A DNA stretch of 25,965 nt from contig DAXETX010000387.1 of the NCBI GenBank assembly GCA_051155735.1, positions 1-25,965 on the forward strand, in the 5' to 3' direction. Under the pieces are notes generated by a model, which saw nothing but the letters and a program-made list of their open reading frames with translations, searched no databases and had not been told where the DNA came from. The translations under genes and the position numbers were made by a program. This DNA comes from JASJCP01 sp051155735. GTDB taxonomy: Bacteria > Cyanobacteriota > Cyanobacteriia > Cyanobacteriales > Xenococcaceae. Below, piece after piece: positions 8,752 through 15,312 of this stretch (position 1 is the stretch's first letter; each line of letters begins with the position of its first letter).

Positions 8752-8777
8752 CAGCACACTCTAAAAAAAGTGTGCTG
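8752..8777 (-). terminator. Rho-independent terminator of ftsH3
   Basis: CAGCACACT (8752-8760) and AGTGTGCTG (8769-8777) form a perfect 9-bp stem around an 8-nt A-rich loop. Read on the minus strand, the stem is followed by a T-rich run (TTTTGATTTTTG). It lies 45 bp past the ftsH3 stop. Confidence 0.85.
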
Positions 8778-8821
8778 CATCTATAATATTAAGAAAAATT
8801 TGGCAAAGAATCCGCTTTAAT

Positions 8822-10672
8822 CTAAGCTAAAGCTGCCATTTTTACCTCATTGTTCGCCAAAATCTCTTGTAATTCATCAGCATCAACTGTTTCTTTCTCT
8901 ACTAGCATTTCCGCTAATTGATCGAGAACGTGACGATTTCCCTGTAACACATCTTTAGCACGACGATAAGCTTGATCTACTAAGTTTCTTACTTCTTCGT
9001 CAATAGCAGCAGCAGTTTCATCAGAAAAATCGCGGTCAGAAGCAATATCACGACCGAGGAAAACATTACCATTTTGACGACCCAGGGCAACAGGTCCTAG
9101 GCGATCGCTCATTCCGAAACGAGTTACCATTTGGCGTGCGACTCTGGTTACTTGTTGTAGATCATTAGAAGCACCAGTGGTTACTTCTTCATCACCAAAG
9201 ACAATTTCTTCAGCAATCCGACCGCCTAAAGCTACCGCCATTTGGTTTTGGAGATAAGAGCGAGAATATAAACCAGATTCCATACGGTCTTCACTAGGAG
9301 TAAACCAAGTTAAACCGCCAGCACGTCCGCGAGGAATAATACTGATTTTTTGCACGGGGTCATAATCCGGCATTAACGCCCCAACTAAAGCGTGTCCTGC
9401 TTCGTGATAAGCGACTAATTCTTTGCGTTTTTCGCTCATAACGCGATTTTTCTTCTCTGGTCCTGCTAAAACCCGATCAATCGCATCGTTAATTTCATCC
9501 ATTGAAATTTCAGTAAGATTGCGACGGGCTGCTAAGATAGCTGCTTCATTAAGTAAGTTCGCCAAATCTGCACCTGTAAAGCCAGGAGTCCGACGGGCAA
9601 TTTTTTCGGTATCAACATCTTTGCCCAAAGTTTTACCGCGAGCATGGACTTTGAGAATTTCACTACGCCCACTATAATCAGGACGATCTACTACTACCTG
9701 ACGGTCAAAACGACCAGGACGCAATAAAGCAGCATCGAGAACATCAGGACGGTTGGTAGCAGCGATGATGATAATCCCTGTATTACCCTCAAAACCATCC
9801 ATCTCAGTTAGCAACTGGTTAAGGGTTTGTTCTCTTTCGTCGTTACCGCCACCTAAACCAGCACCCCGTTGACGACCTACGGCGTCAATCTCATCGATAA
9901 AGACGATACAAGGAGCGTTAGCTTTGGCTTGTTCAAAAAGGTCACGGACTCGCGACGCACCTACACCGACAAACATTTCGACGAATTCTGAACCAGAAAT
10001 ACTAAAGAAAGGTACTCCTGCTTCTCCTGCTACGGCTTTAGCTAGAAGCGTTTTTCCTGTTCCAGGAGGTCCGACTAAAAGTACACCTTTAGGAATTTTT
10101 GCCCCGATCGCAGTAAAGCGATCGGCATTTTTGAGGAAATCGACAACTTCAGTGAGTTCGAGCTTGGCTTGTTCGATCCCTGCTACATCACCAAAGGTTA
10201 CTTGCGTTTTCGGCTCCATCTGGACTCTGGCTTTAGATTTACCAAAGTTCATTGCTTGCGAACCAGGACCACTCTGCGCTCTTCTGAGTAATAAAAATAA
10301 GCCAACAAGTAAGAGAATGGGGAAGAAAAGACTGCTTAAAGCTCTAAACCAAAATCCTTCATCACCTTGAGGTAAAACCGCAATATCGACTTGATTTTCC
10401 ATTAAAATGTCGATGAGTTGCGGATCGTTAGGCAAATTAACCAGTATGGGATTGCCTTCTTGGTCAGTTACTACGGCTCTAGTGCGATCCGCACTGATTT
10501 TAACAGTCTCAACTTTATTATTCTCAACTTGGTCAATTAGGGTGCTATATGCCCAAGTTTGACGCGCTTGAGGTTGTTTATCGAGAAAGGCAGTACCGAG
10601 AGCTACCACTACTATCGCAAGTAGTACATAAAGTCCCGCATTACGCCATTTTTTATTATTGTTTTTGCTCAC
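8822..10672 (-). CDS. ftsH3: ATP-dependent zinc metalloprotease FtsH (FtsH3 type)
   Basis: A membrane-anchored AAA+ protease of 616 residues, predicted to be in the thylakoid or plasma membrane. The order is TM1 at 11-29, a lumenal/periplasmic domain, TM2 at about 112-130, Walker A GPPGTGKT at 201-208, Walker B IVFIDEID at 256-263, the second region of homology around ATNRPDVLDAALLRPGRFDR, and zinc site HEAGH at 423-427. Length and N-terminus (MSKNNNKKWRNAGLY) match Synechocystis Slr1604 (FtsH3) as I recall it. In that organism FtsH3 is essential and forms hetero-oligomers with FtsH1 or FtsH2 that act in quality control, including photosystem II repair. The start is a GTG at 10672, supported by GGGAG 9 nt upstream (10682-10686). 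Confidence 0.96.
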   Translation of the reverse strand: MSKNNNKKWRNAGLYVLLAIVVVALGTAFLDKQPQARQTWAYSTLIDQVENNKVETVKISADRTRAVVTDQEGNPILVNLPNDPQLIDILMENQVDIAVLPQGDEGFWFRALSSLFFPILLLVGLFLLLRRAQSGPGSQAMNFGKSKARVQMEPKTQVTFGDVAGIEQAKLELTEVVDFLKNADRFTAIGAKIPKGVLLVGPPGTGKTLLAKAVAGEAGVPFFSISGSEFVEMFVGVGASRVRDLFEQAKANAPCIVFIDEIDAVGRQRGAGLGGGNDEREQTLNQLLTEMDGFEGNTGIIIIAATNRPDVLDAALLRPGRFDRQVVVDRPDYSGRSEILKVHARGKTLGKDVDTEKIARRTPGFTGADLANLLNEAAILAARRNLTEISMDEINDAIDRVLAGPEKKNRVMSEKRKELVAYHEAGHALVGALMPDYDPVQKISIIPRGRAGGLTWFTPSEDRMESGLYSRSYLQNQMAVALGGRIAEEIVFGDEEVTTGASNDLQQVTRVARQMVTRFGMSDRLGPVALGRQNGNVFLGRDIASDRDFSDETAAAIDEEVRNLVDQAYRRAKDVLQGNRHVLDQLAEMLVEKETVDADELQEILANNEVKMAALA

Positions 10673-10934
10673 GCTAACAGTCTCCCTTTGGCTGAGGATG
10701 AAACATCTATTACTTAGATTGTTATTTTGATTGTGACATCTGGACTAGTTTCAGCTTAAAGCTATTGATTGTTCCAGAAAAGATATTTTCTATACCTTGG
10801 TTGTTGTTAACTTATGTTAACGTTTCTCAGGAAATCTTGGCTAGTTTTTTCCTCCTACACCGAAGAAAACTCAGATTCGCGTTAAATTGAAATTAGTGTA
10901 AGAAAAGTTAACAAAGATTAGAGTTAATTATCCT

Positions 10935-11579
10935 ATGGTACTATTTGGTTTCGGAAAAAAAGCAAGTATGCCCTCTCCCGAAGAGGCTTTACCTGGCAGA
11001 GATCAACCCATGCCAGTGCCAGAGAAGCACTATGTTAATGGTAATCCTTTGAAGCCACCATTTCCTGAAACAATGGAAACAGCAATGTTTGGTTTAGGTT
11101 GTTTTTGGGGTGCAGAAAGAAAATTTTGGCAGCAAGAAGGGGTTTATACCACAGCAGCAGGTTATGCTGCTGGATATACTCCCAATCCTACCTACAGGGA
11201 AGTCTGCACGGGAATGACTGGTCACAATGAAGTGGTTTTAGTGGTGTATGACCCAGAAAAAATTAGTTATGAGGAGTTATTAAAAATATTTTGGGAAAGT
11301 CACGATCCGACTCAGGGAATGCAGCAAGGTAATGATACAGGTACGCAATATCGTTCTGGTATCTATACCTACACTGAGGAACAAAAGCGATTAGCAGCAG
11401 CCTCTAAAGCGACTTATGAGCAAGAATTAGTCAAAGCTGGTTATCCTAAAATAACCACAGAAATTCTCGATGCACCAGAATTTTATTATGCCGAAGACTA
11501 TCATCAGCAGTATCTAGCTAAAAATCCTGGCGGTTATTGTGGCTTGGGTGGAACTAAGGTTTGTTATCCTGCTGGTTAG
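10935..11579 (+). CDS. msrA: Peptide methionine-S-sulfoxide reductase MsrA
   Basis: Reduces methionine-S-sulfoxide in oxidised proteins, a repair function suited to a phototroph. The catalytic motif GCFWGAERKFW is at residues 55-65 with Cys56 as nucleophile. Family segments GYAAGYTPNPTYREVCTG, GHNEVV and YYAEDYHQQYLAKNPGGYC follow. Cysteines near the C-terminus (CGLGGTKVC) can act as resolving residues. At 214 residues it has an N-terminal extension of about 45 residues, seen in many cyanobacterial and plant MsrA forms. It is divergent from ftsH3 across 262 bp, which contains three GTTAAC hexamers (10806, 10816, 10907) but no promoter I can call firmly. Confidence 0.95.
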   Translation: MVLFGFGKKASMPSPEEALPGRDQPMPVPEKHYVNGNPLKPPFPETMETAMFGLGCFWGAERKFWQQEGVYTTAAGYAAGYTPNPTYREVCTGMTGHNEVVLVVYDPEKISYEELLKIFWESHDPTQGMQQGNDTGTQYRSGIYTYTEEQKRLAAASKATYEQELVKAGYPKITTEILDAPEFYYAEDYHQQYLAKNPGGYCGLGGTKVCYPAG

Positions 11580-11596
11580 TAATTAGTAGTTAGTAG
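11576..11596 (+). repeat. Short heptanucleotide repeat (3 units)
   Basis: TTAGTAA, TTAGTAG and TTAGTAG run in tandem. The first unit overlaps the msrA stop codon. The units resemble the larger TTRTTAG array at 12731-12856 when that is read in the TTAGTTR register. Confidence 0.6.
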
Positions 11597-11618
11597 CTTA
11601 GCGATCGCTAAGCTACTA
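11591..11618. terminator. 28-bp perfect palindrome centred on a HIP1 site
   Basis: TAGTAGCTTA (11591-11600), GCGATCGC (11601-11608) and TAAGCTACTA (11609-11618) form an unbroken 28-bp palindrome whose centre is a HIP1 octamer. It lies between msrA and the histidine kinase gene. Transcribed in either direction it would fold as a long stem, so it may end msrA transcription. No T-run follows, so the terminator role is inferred. Confidence 0.5.
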
Positions 11619-11631
11619 TTAGCTCAAATCA

Positions 11632-12726
11632 ATGCCCAAACTCAGTTTAGGAACTAGATTATTTTTTTCTCATTTGCTAGTGATGGTGGTGGGTTTAGGG
11701 TGTTTTGCGATCGCAGCTAAGTACTCCTCACCGCGAATGTTTGTGGTGCGTTTGGAACAACTAGAAAAAAGAGGCATTTTTACAATCCGTTCGGCAAGAA
11801 CTTATTTAGTAGAAGGATTTAATAATGCTTGGAATCGCAGTGCTTTATTTTCCCTAGTTTTGGGAGTTAGTGCAGCAGGAGGAATTAGTTACCTAGCCTC
11901 TCAAAGAATTATGCGCCCGTTGAAACGAATGGAAGAAATTACCCAAGAGTTTGCCAGTGGCAATTTAACGGAAAGAATGCCTGAGAGTGAGATTCCTGAG
12001 TTAAATCAGTTAGGAGTAAGCTTTAATTCTATGGCTAGCAGTATTGAGGATGTAGAACAACGCAGACGAGAATTAATTAGCGATCTCACCCATGAATTAC
12101 GTACACCTCTAACTGTGGTGCGAGGCTATCTAGAAGAGTTAGCAGATAGGCGGATTGAACCTTCCGAAGAATTGTATCTCAGACTAATTCGAGAAACTAG
12201 AAGATTAGAACGATTGATTCACGATTTGCAAGAATTATCAAAAGCTGAAGCTGGTTATCTCTCGATTAACACCCGTAAAGTCAATTTGATTCCTTTATTG
12301 GAATCTTTAGTAACCAGATTTCAAGATCAACTACTCGAAGAAGGTCCTAAATTAAACTTAGTTTATCCTCAAGATTTACCTTTAGTTTATGCAGATATCG
12401 ATCGCACCGAACAAATTTTAGTCAATCTAATTGGCAATGCGATTCGCTACACAGAAACAGGTTCGATTACCGTTAGTGCAACCAAAGCAAATCGTCAGGT
12501 ATGGATTGCGGTAAAAGATACAGGAGTAGGTATTGCTGAGTCGGATTTACCCTATGTTTTTGAGCGATTTTGGCGTGCCGACCCCTCTAGAAGTAGTCAT
12601 TCTGGCGGGACAGGAATTGGTTTGGCGATCGCGCGTCGTTTGGTAGAATTACAAGGTGGTCGGATCGAAGTAATTAGTAAGTTGGGACAAGGTAGCACTT
12701 TTCGTTTTTCTCTGCCTTTAGGGTAA
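11632..12726 (+). CDS. Membrane sensor histidine kinase
   Basis: A 364-residue two-component sensor kinase. TM1 is at residues about 10-29, followed by a short extracytoplasmic loop (about 40 residues), TM2 at about 70-90, HAMP at about 91-143, HisKA with phospho-acceptor His154 in SDLTHELRTPL, and HATPase_c with N box NLIGNAIRY, G1 DTGVGIAESDLPYVFERF and G2 GGTGIGLAIARRLVELQGG. All catalytic boxes look intact. The sensing loop is too short for a known ligand domain, so the signal may be sensed in the membrane. No response regulator is adjacent, making it an orphan like many cyanobacterial Hiks. The gene begins 14 bp after a palindrome and is followed at once by a heptad-repeat array. Confidence 0.93.
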   Translation: MPKLSLGTRLFFSHLLVMVVGLGCFAIAAKYSSPRMFVVRLEQLEKRGIFTIRSARTYLVEGFNNAWNRSALFSLVLGVSAAGGISYLASQRIMRPLKRMEEITQEFASGNLTERMPESEIPELNQLGVSFNSMASSIEDVEQRRRELISDLTHELRTPLTVVRGYLEELADRRIEPSEELYLRLIRETRRLERLIHDLQELSKAEAGYLSINTRKVNLIPLLESLVTRFQDQLLEEGPKLNLVYPQDLPLVYADIDRTEQILVNLIGNAIRYTETGSITVSATKANRQVWIAVKDTGVGIAESDLPYVFERFWRADPSRSSHSGGTGIGLAIARRLVELQGGRIEVISKLGQGSTFRFSLPLG

Positions 12727-12730
12727 ACAG

Positions 12731-12856
12731 TTATTAGTTGTTAGTTGTTAGTTGTTAGTTATTAGTTGTTAGTTGTTAGTTATTAGTTGTTAGTTGTTAG
12801 TTGTTAGTTGTTAGTTATTAGTTATTAGTTATCATTTATTAGTGGTCAGTTACTAG
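12731..12856 (+). repeat. Heptanucleotide tandem repeat array (TTRTTAG)n
   Basis: Fourteen perfect 7-bp units alternate between TTATTAG and TTGTTAG (12731-12828), then four degraded units follow (TTATCAT, TTATTAG, TGGTCAG, TTACTAG) to 12856. The array fills nearly the whole gap between the kinase stop and the CIA30 gene. It belongs to the general class of cyanobacterial short tandemly repeated repetitive (STRR) heptamers. Copy number should vary between strains. It is not a CRISPR: there are no spacers. Confidence 0.9.
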
Positions 12857-12871
12857 GGACTAAATTTGAAC

Positions 12872-14125
12872 ATGAAACAATCAAATTCGCGTTGGAGTTT
12901 AGCTCGATTTTGGCAAACTTTAAGCTACTTTAAGATTTTGCCAGGAAGCAATTTTTGGCATAAGATTTTTCAATTAAAAAATCAGCAGTCTCAAATCAAT
13001 CATTCAGTTATGAAAAATATTTTATTTGTTAATCATGCTTCAAATTTCAGTCAAATGATTTTACAAAATTTGATTGCTAAAAATTATGATATTAAACTTT
13101 TAACTTGCGAAAATTCTCTTCAAGAATCAAATATAGATGCAGCTATTTTAGCTAGCTATACTTGGAATTCTTATGCTTCTGAAAATCTCAAGACTAAAAT
13201 TTTACTTAATACTAATACTATTGTTTATGTTGCCAATTTATTAAATAATTCAGATAATGATTTGCTTCAAAATCTAGCTAGCTTACTCGATGATGTTACT
13301 AATTATTTTCCCAATTCTCAAGAAAAGTGTTTATTTGATTTTACTAATTACAATACCTCGATTAAAGAACTTTGGGGTGCTGTTGATGATGTAGTAATGG
13401 GAGGAGTTAGCGAAAGCCAGATTCAACTATCTGAGAATAAAGCAGTATTTTTTGGCAATGTTTCAACTAACAATAATGGTGGATTTGCTTCTGTGAGAAC
13501 TCGTAATTTTTATCCTGTAATGAATTTAGGAGACTATGAAGGAATTGAGTTAAAGGTAAAAGGAGATGGTAAGCGTTATAAATTTATAATGCGCTGTGAA
13601 GGAACTTGGGACGGTATTGGTTACTGCTATTCTTTTGATACAGTCAAAGACAAAGAGCAAATTATCAAGATTAAGTTTGCTGATTTAATTCCTGTTTTTC
13701 GGGCTAAAACTGTTGCTGAAGCTGATAGTTTTAACTCAAATCAAGTTTACTCAATGCAACTAATGTTAAGTAAGTTTGAATATGATGGTCAGTTAAATCC
13801 TGCTTTTGAACCTGGTAGTTTTAAGCTAGAAGTCTCATATATCAAAGCCTATAGCCAAACTTTTCAGCCTCATTTTATCTTAGTAAGTTTTGTCGAGCCT
13901 AAATATCTTGATTCAGCAGTATTATCAGCAAAATTAGAACAAGAAAACTTAGTTATTAATAGTGGCATTAACTATACGATAATTCGTAACTATAACTTAT
14001 CAGAACTAAAAGCAGATAAAAGATGGGACATATCAGCAAATACTAATCAAGCAGAAAAACTTACAGAAATTTGTTTAGAAAATATAGAATCAGCTTCAGC
14101 GGTTAATAAAATTTTTGAAATTTGA
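12872..14125 (+). CDS. CIA30-domain protein with degenerate atypical-SDR scaffold
   Basis: A 417-residue protein of the layout found in cyanobacterial CIA30 proteins and plant HCF173: an atypical short-chain-dehydrogenase fold interrupted by a CIA30 (NDUFAF1-like) domain. The CIA30 part is well preserved (residues about 154-326: LWGAVDDVVMGGVSES, GGFASVRTRNF, KGDGKRYKFIMR, PVFRAKT, MLSKFEYDG). The SDR part is not. Where GATGGxGxxV is expected after the first strand, the sequence is FVNHASNFSQMI, with no glycines, and the segment before CIA30 is shortened. The C-terminal SDR piece (GINYTIIRNYNLSE) is recognisable and the protein ends at KIFEI. Nucleotide binding is therefore doubtful. Its codons look more AT-rich than the neighbours'. 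ATG 12872 is chosen by family start, but TTG 12866 is nearer to an AGGGA at 12855. Confidence 0.82.
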   Translation: MKQSNSRWSLARFWQTLSYFKILPGSNFWHKIFQLKNQQSQINHSVMKNILFVNHASNFSQMILQNLIAKNYDIKLLTCENSLQESNIDAAILASYTWNSYASENLKTKILLNTNTIVYVANLLNNSDNDLLQNLASLLDDVTNYFPNSQEKCLFDFTNYNTSIKELWGAVDDVVMGGVSESQIQLSENKAVFFGNVSTNNNGGFASVRTRNFYPVMNLGDYEGIELKVKGDGKRYKFIMRCEGTWDGIGYCYSFDTVKDKEQIIKIKFADLIPVFRAKTVAEADSFNSNQVYSMQLMLSKFEYDGQLNPAFEPGSFKLEVSYIKAYSQTFQPHFILVSFVEPKYLDSAVLSAKLEQENLVINSGINYTIIRNYNLSELKADKRWDISANTNQAEKLTEICLENIESASAVNKIFEI

Positions 14126-14157
14126 AACTATAGTTATTAATAAACAAAAATAATCAA

Positions 14158-14182
14158 TAAGGGCGAACTGAGTTCGTCCTTA
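14158..14182. terminator. Bidirectional terminator between convergent genes
   Basis: An 11-bp stem (14158-14168 with 14172-14182) carries one G-T pair and a TGA triloop. It lies between the CIA30 gene and desC, which converge. On the minus strand it is followed by a T-rich run (ATTGATTATTTTTG), which suits termination of desC. The G-T pair keeps the stem intact on the plus strand, where no T-run follows. Confidence 0.65.
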
Positions 14183-14204
14183 AGTCAAGAAAATTATTGC
14201 CAAA

Positions 14205-15065
14205 TTACATGACAACTTTCTTTGCCAAACCTAAACTACGTAATACTTGAATTGCCCACCAAGTAATATCGATTTCCCACCAGCGTTGACCAGCTTTAGC
14301 AACGCGAGGTCTAAAGTGGTGATTATTATGCCAGCCTTCTCCATAAGCTAATAAACTTACCCACCAGAGATTAAGAGAGCCATCTTGGCATTCAAAGTTT
14401 TTGTAACCCCAGAAGTGTGTCGCAGAGTTAACAAACCAAGTGCAGTGCCATAAAACTACACCTCTAAGAAAAATACCGTAAATCACAAAAGACCAACCAC
14501 CAAAAGCATATAAAACAAGACCCAATAAGATTTGTAGTAAAATAAAGTTTTTGTTTAACCAACGATAATAAGGATCTCTATCCGCACGAGGTGCATATTT
14601 TTTAAATTGTTCGTAATCGAAATACTTGTCTTGTTTAAACATTAACCAGCCCATATGACTCCACCAGAAACCACGTTTAGCAGAGTAGGGATCTCGGTCG
14701 TTGTCTTCGGTATGGGCGTGGTGTAAATTATGTCCTGCTACCCAGAAAACAGGTCCTCCCTGCATTGCCAATGCACCACAGGTAACTAGAATACGTTCTA
14801 ACCACTTTGGTACTTCTAAGCTGCGATGAGTTAAGATGCGATGGTATGCTAAGCAGATCCCAATACTGCCAAACAACCAGTGGAAAAAAATTGCGATACC
14901 CAAAGCAGACCAAGAGAAAAACCAGGGTGCAGCTAAAGCTATAAGGTGAAATACCGCAAAAAAGATAATGTTAACCCAAGATAATTTGAGCTTTTCTGGT
15001 TTTGGTTGAATCGATGACTGTCTTTGAGATACCTGTCTCTTGGGGGCAATTAATTGCTGTGTCAT
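14205..15065 (-). CDS. desC: Delta-9 acyl-lipid fatty acid desaturase (DesC)
   Basis: A membrane di-iron desaturase that puts the first double bond into stearoyl or palmitoyl chains of membrane lipids, with electrons from ferredoxin. The three histidine boxes are intact: HRILTH (75-80), HNLHH (112-116) and HNNHH (246-250, in EGWHNNHH). Hydrophobic segments at about 33-72 and 173-205 give the usual four membrane passes. At 286 residues it has the length and box sequences of the stearoyl-CoA/acyl-lipid Delta-9 group. The start is the ATG at 15065 with AGGA 11 nt upstream. It is divergent from a TetR-family regulator, which makes that protein a candidate controller. Cold induction is common for des genes but no specific element is visible. 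Confidence 0.93.
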   Translation of the reverse strand: MTQQLIAPKRQVSQRQSSIQPKPEKLKLSWVNIIFFAVFHLIALAAPWFFSWSALGIAIFFHWLFGSIGICLAYHRILTHRSLEVPKWLERILVTCGALAMQGGPVFWVAGHNLHHAHTEDNDRDPYSAKRGFWWSHMGWLMFKQDKYFDYEQFKKYAPRADRDPYYRWLNKNFILLQILLGLVLYAFGGWSFVIYGIFLRGVVLWHCTWFVNSATHFWGYKNFECQDGSLNLWWVSLLAYGEGWHNNHHFRPRVAKAGQRWWEIDITWWAIQVLRSLGLAKKVVM

Positions 15066-15096
15066 TACTATTTTGTCCTATATGTGAGATGGGTCT

Positions 15097-15138
15097 TAGC
15101 GAGTAAACGCTGATGCTTAACCTAGGAAACGCTCGCTA
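15097..15138. promoter_or_regulatory. Inverted repeat in the desC leader
   Basis: TAGCGAG (15097-15103) and CTCGCTA (15132-15138) are perfect complements 28 bp apart, located 31-73 bp upstream of the desC start. It could be a leader hairpin or a further regulator site. Confidence 0.3.
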
Positions 15139-15167
15139 GTCTTATAGTTAGATTCTTCAATAAGTTT

Positions 15168-15184
15168 TGCAAGTGTCGCTTACA
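15168..15184. promoter_or_regulatory. Putative TetR-type operator, site 1 (imperfect)
   Basis: TGCAAGTGTCGCTTACA matches the perfect palindrome at 15214-15230 at 14 of 17 positions and keeps the dyad half-site TGCAAG. The site is about 103 bp upstream of desC. Two copies of one dyad in a divergent promoter region next to a TetR gene suggest operators; binding is inferred. Confidence 0.45.
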
Positions 15185-15213
15185 TTTTTACAGTAGCAGG
15201 TGTGGGGATTTTC

Positions 15214-15230
15214 TGCAAGTGTTACTTGCA
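15214..15230. promoter_or_regulatory. Putative TetR-type operator, site 2 (perfect dyad)
   Basis: TGCAAGTGTTACTTGCA is a perfect 7-3-7 inverted repeat, the right size for a TetR dimer. It lies 46 bp from site 1, centre to centre, and 83 bp upstream of the tetR start, in the gap shared with desC. Confidence 0.55.
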
Positions 15231-15250
15231 TTATTAGTTTAAACTAATAA
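15231..15250. promoter_or_regulatory. 20-bp perfect palindrome beside operator site 2
   Basis: TTATTAGTTTAAACTAATAA is an unbroken palindrome directly abutting the 17-bp dyad. It is AT-only apart from a single G and C. It may be a second binding site, or the -10/-35 region of the divergent promoters. Confidence 0.5.
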
Positions 15251-15312
15251 CAATTGCGATCACTGCTGTTGAGCTTGACCCGATTCGCCTAACCTACAGA
15301 TTTGATCTATTT

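Noticed and set aside
9423..10370. Two open frames of 84 and 148 codons on the plus strand
   Set aside because: They lie wholly inside ftsH3 in antisense. The ftsH3 protein is highly conserved and explains the sequence; the shadow products have no domain or signal.
12731..12856. CRISPR array
   Set aside because: The units are 7 bp and contiguous, with no spacers and no cas genes nearby.
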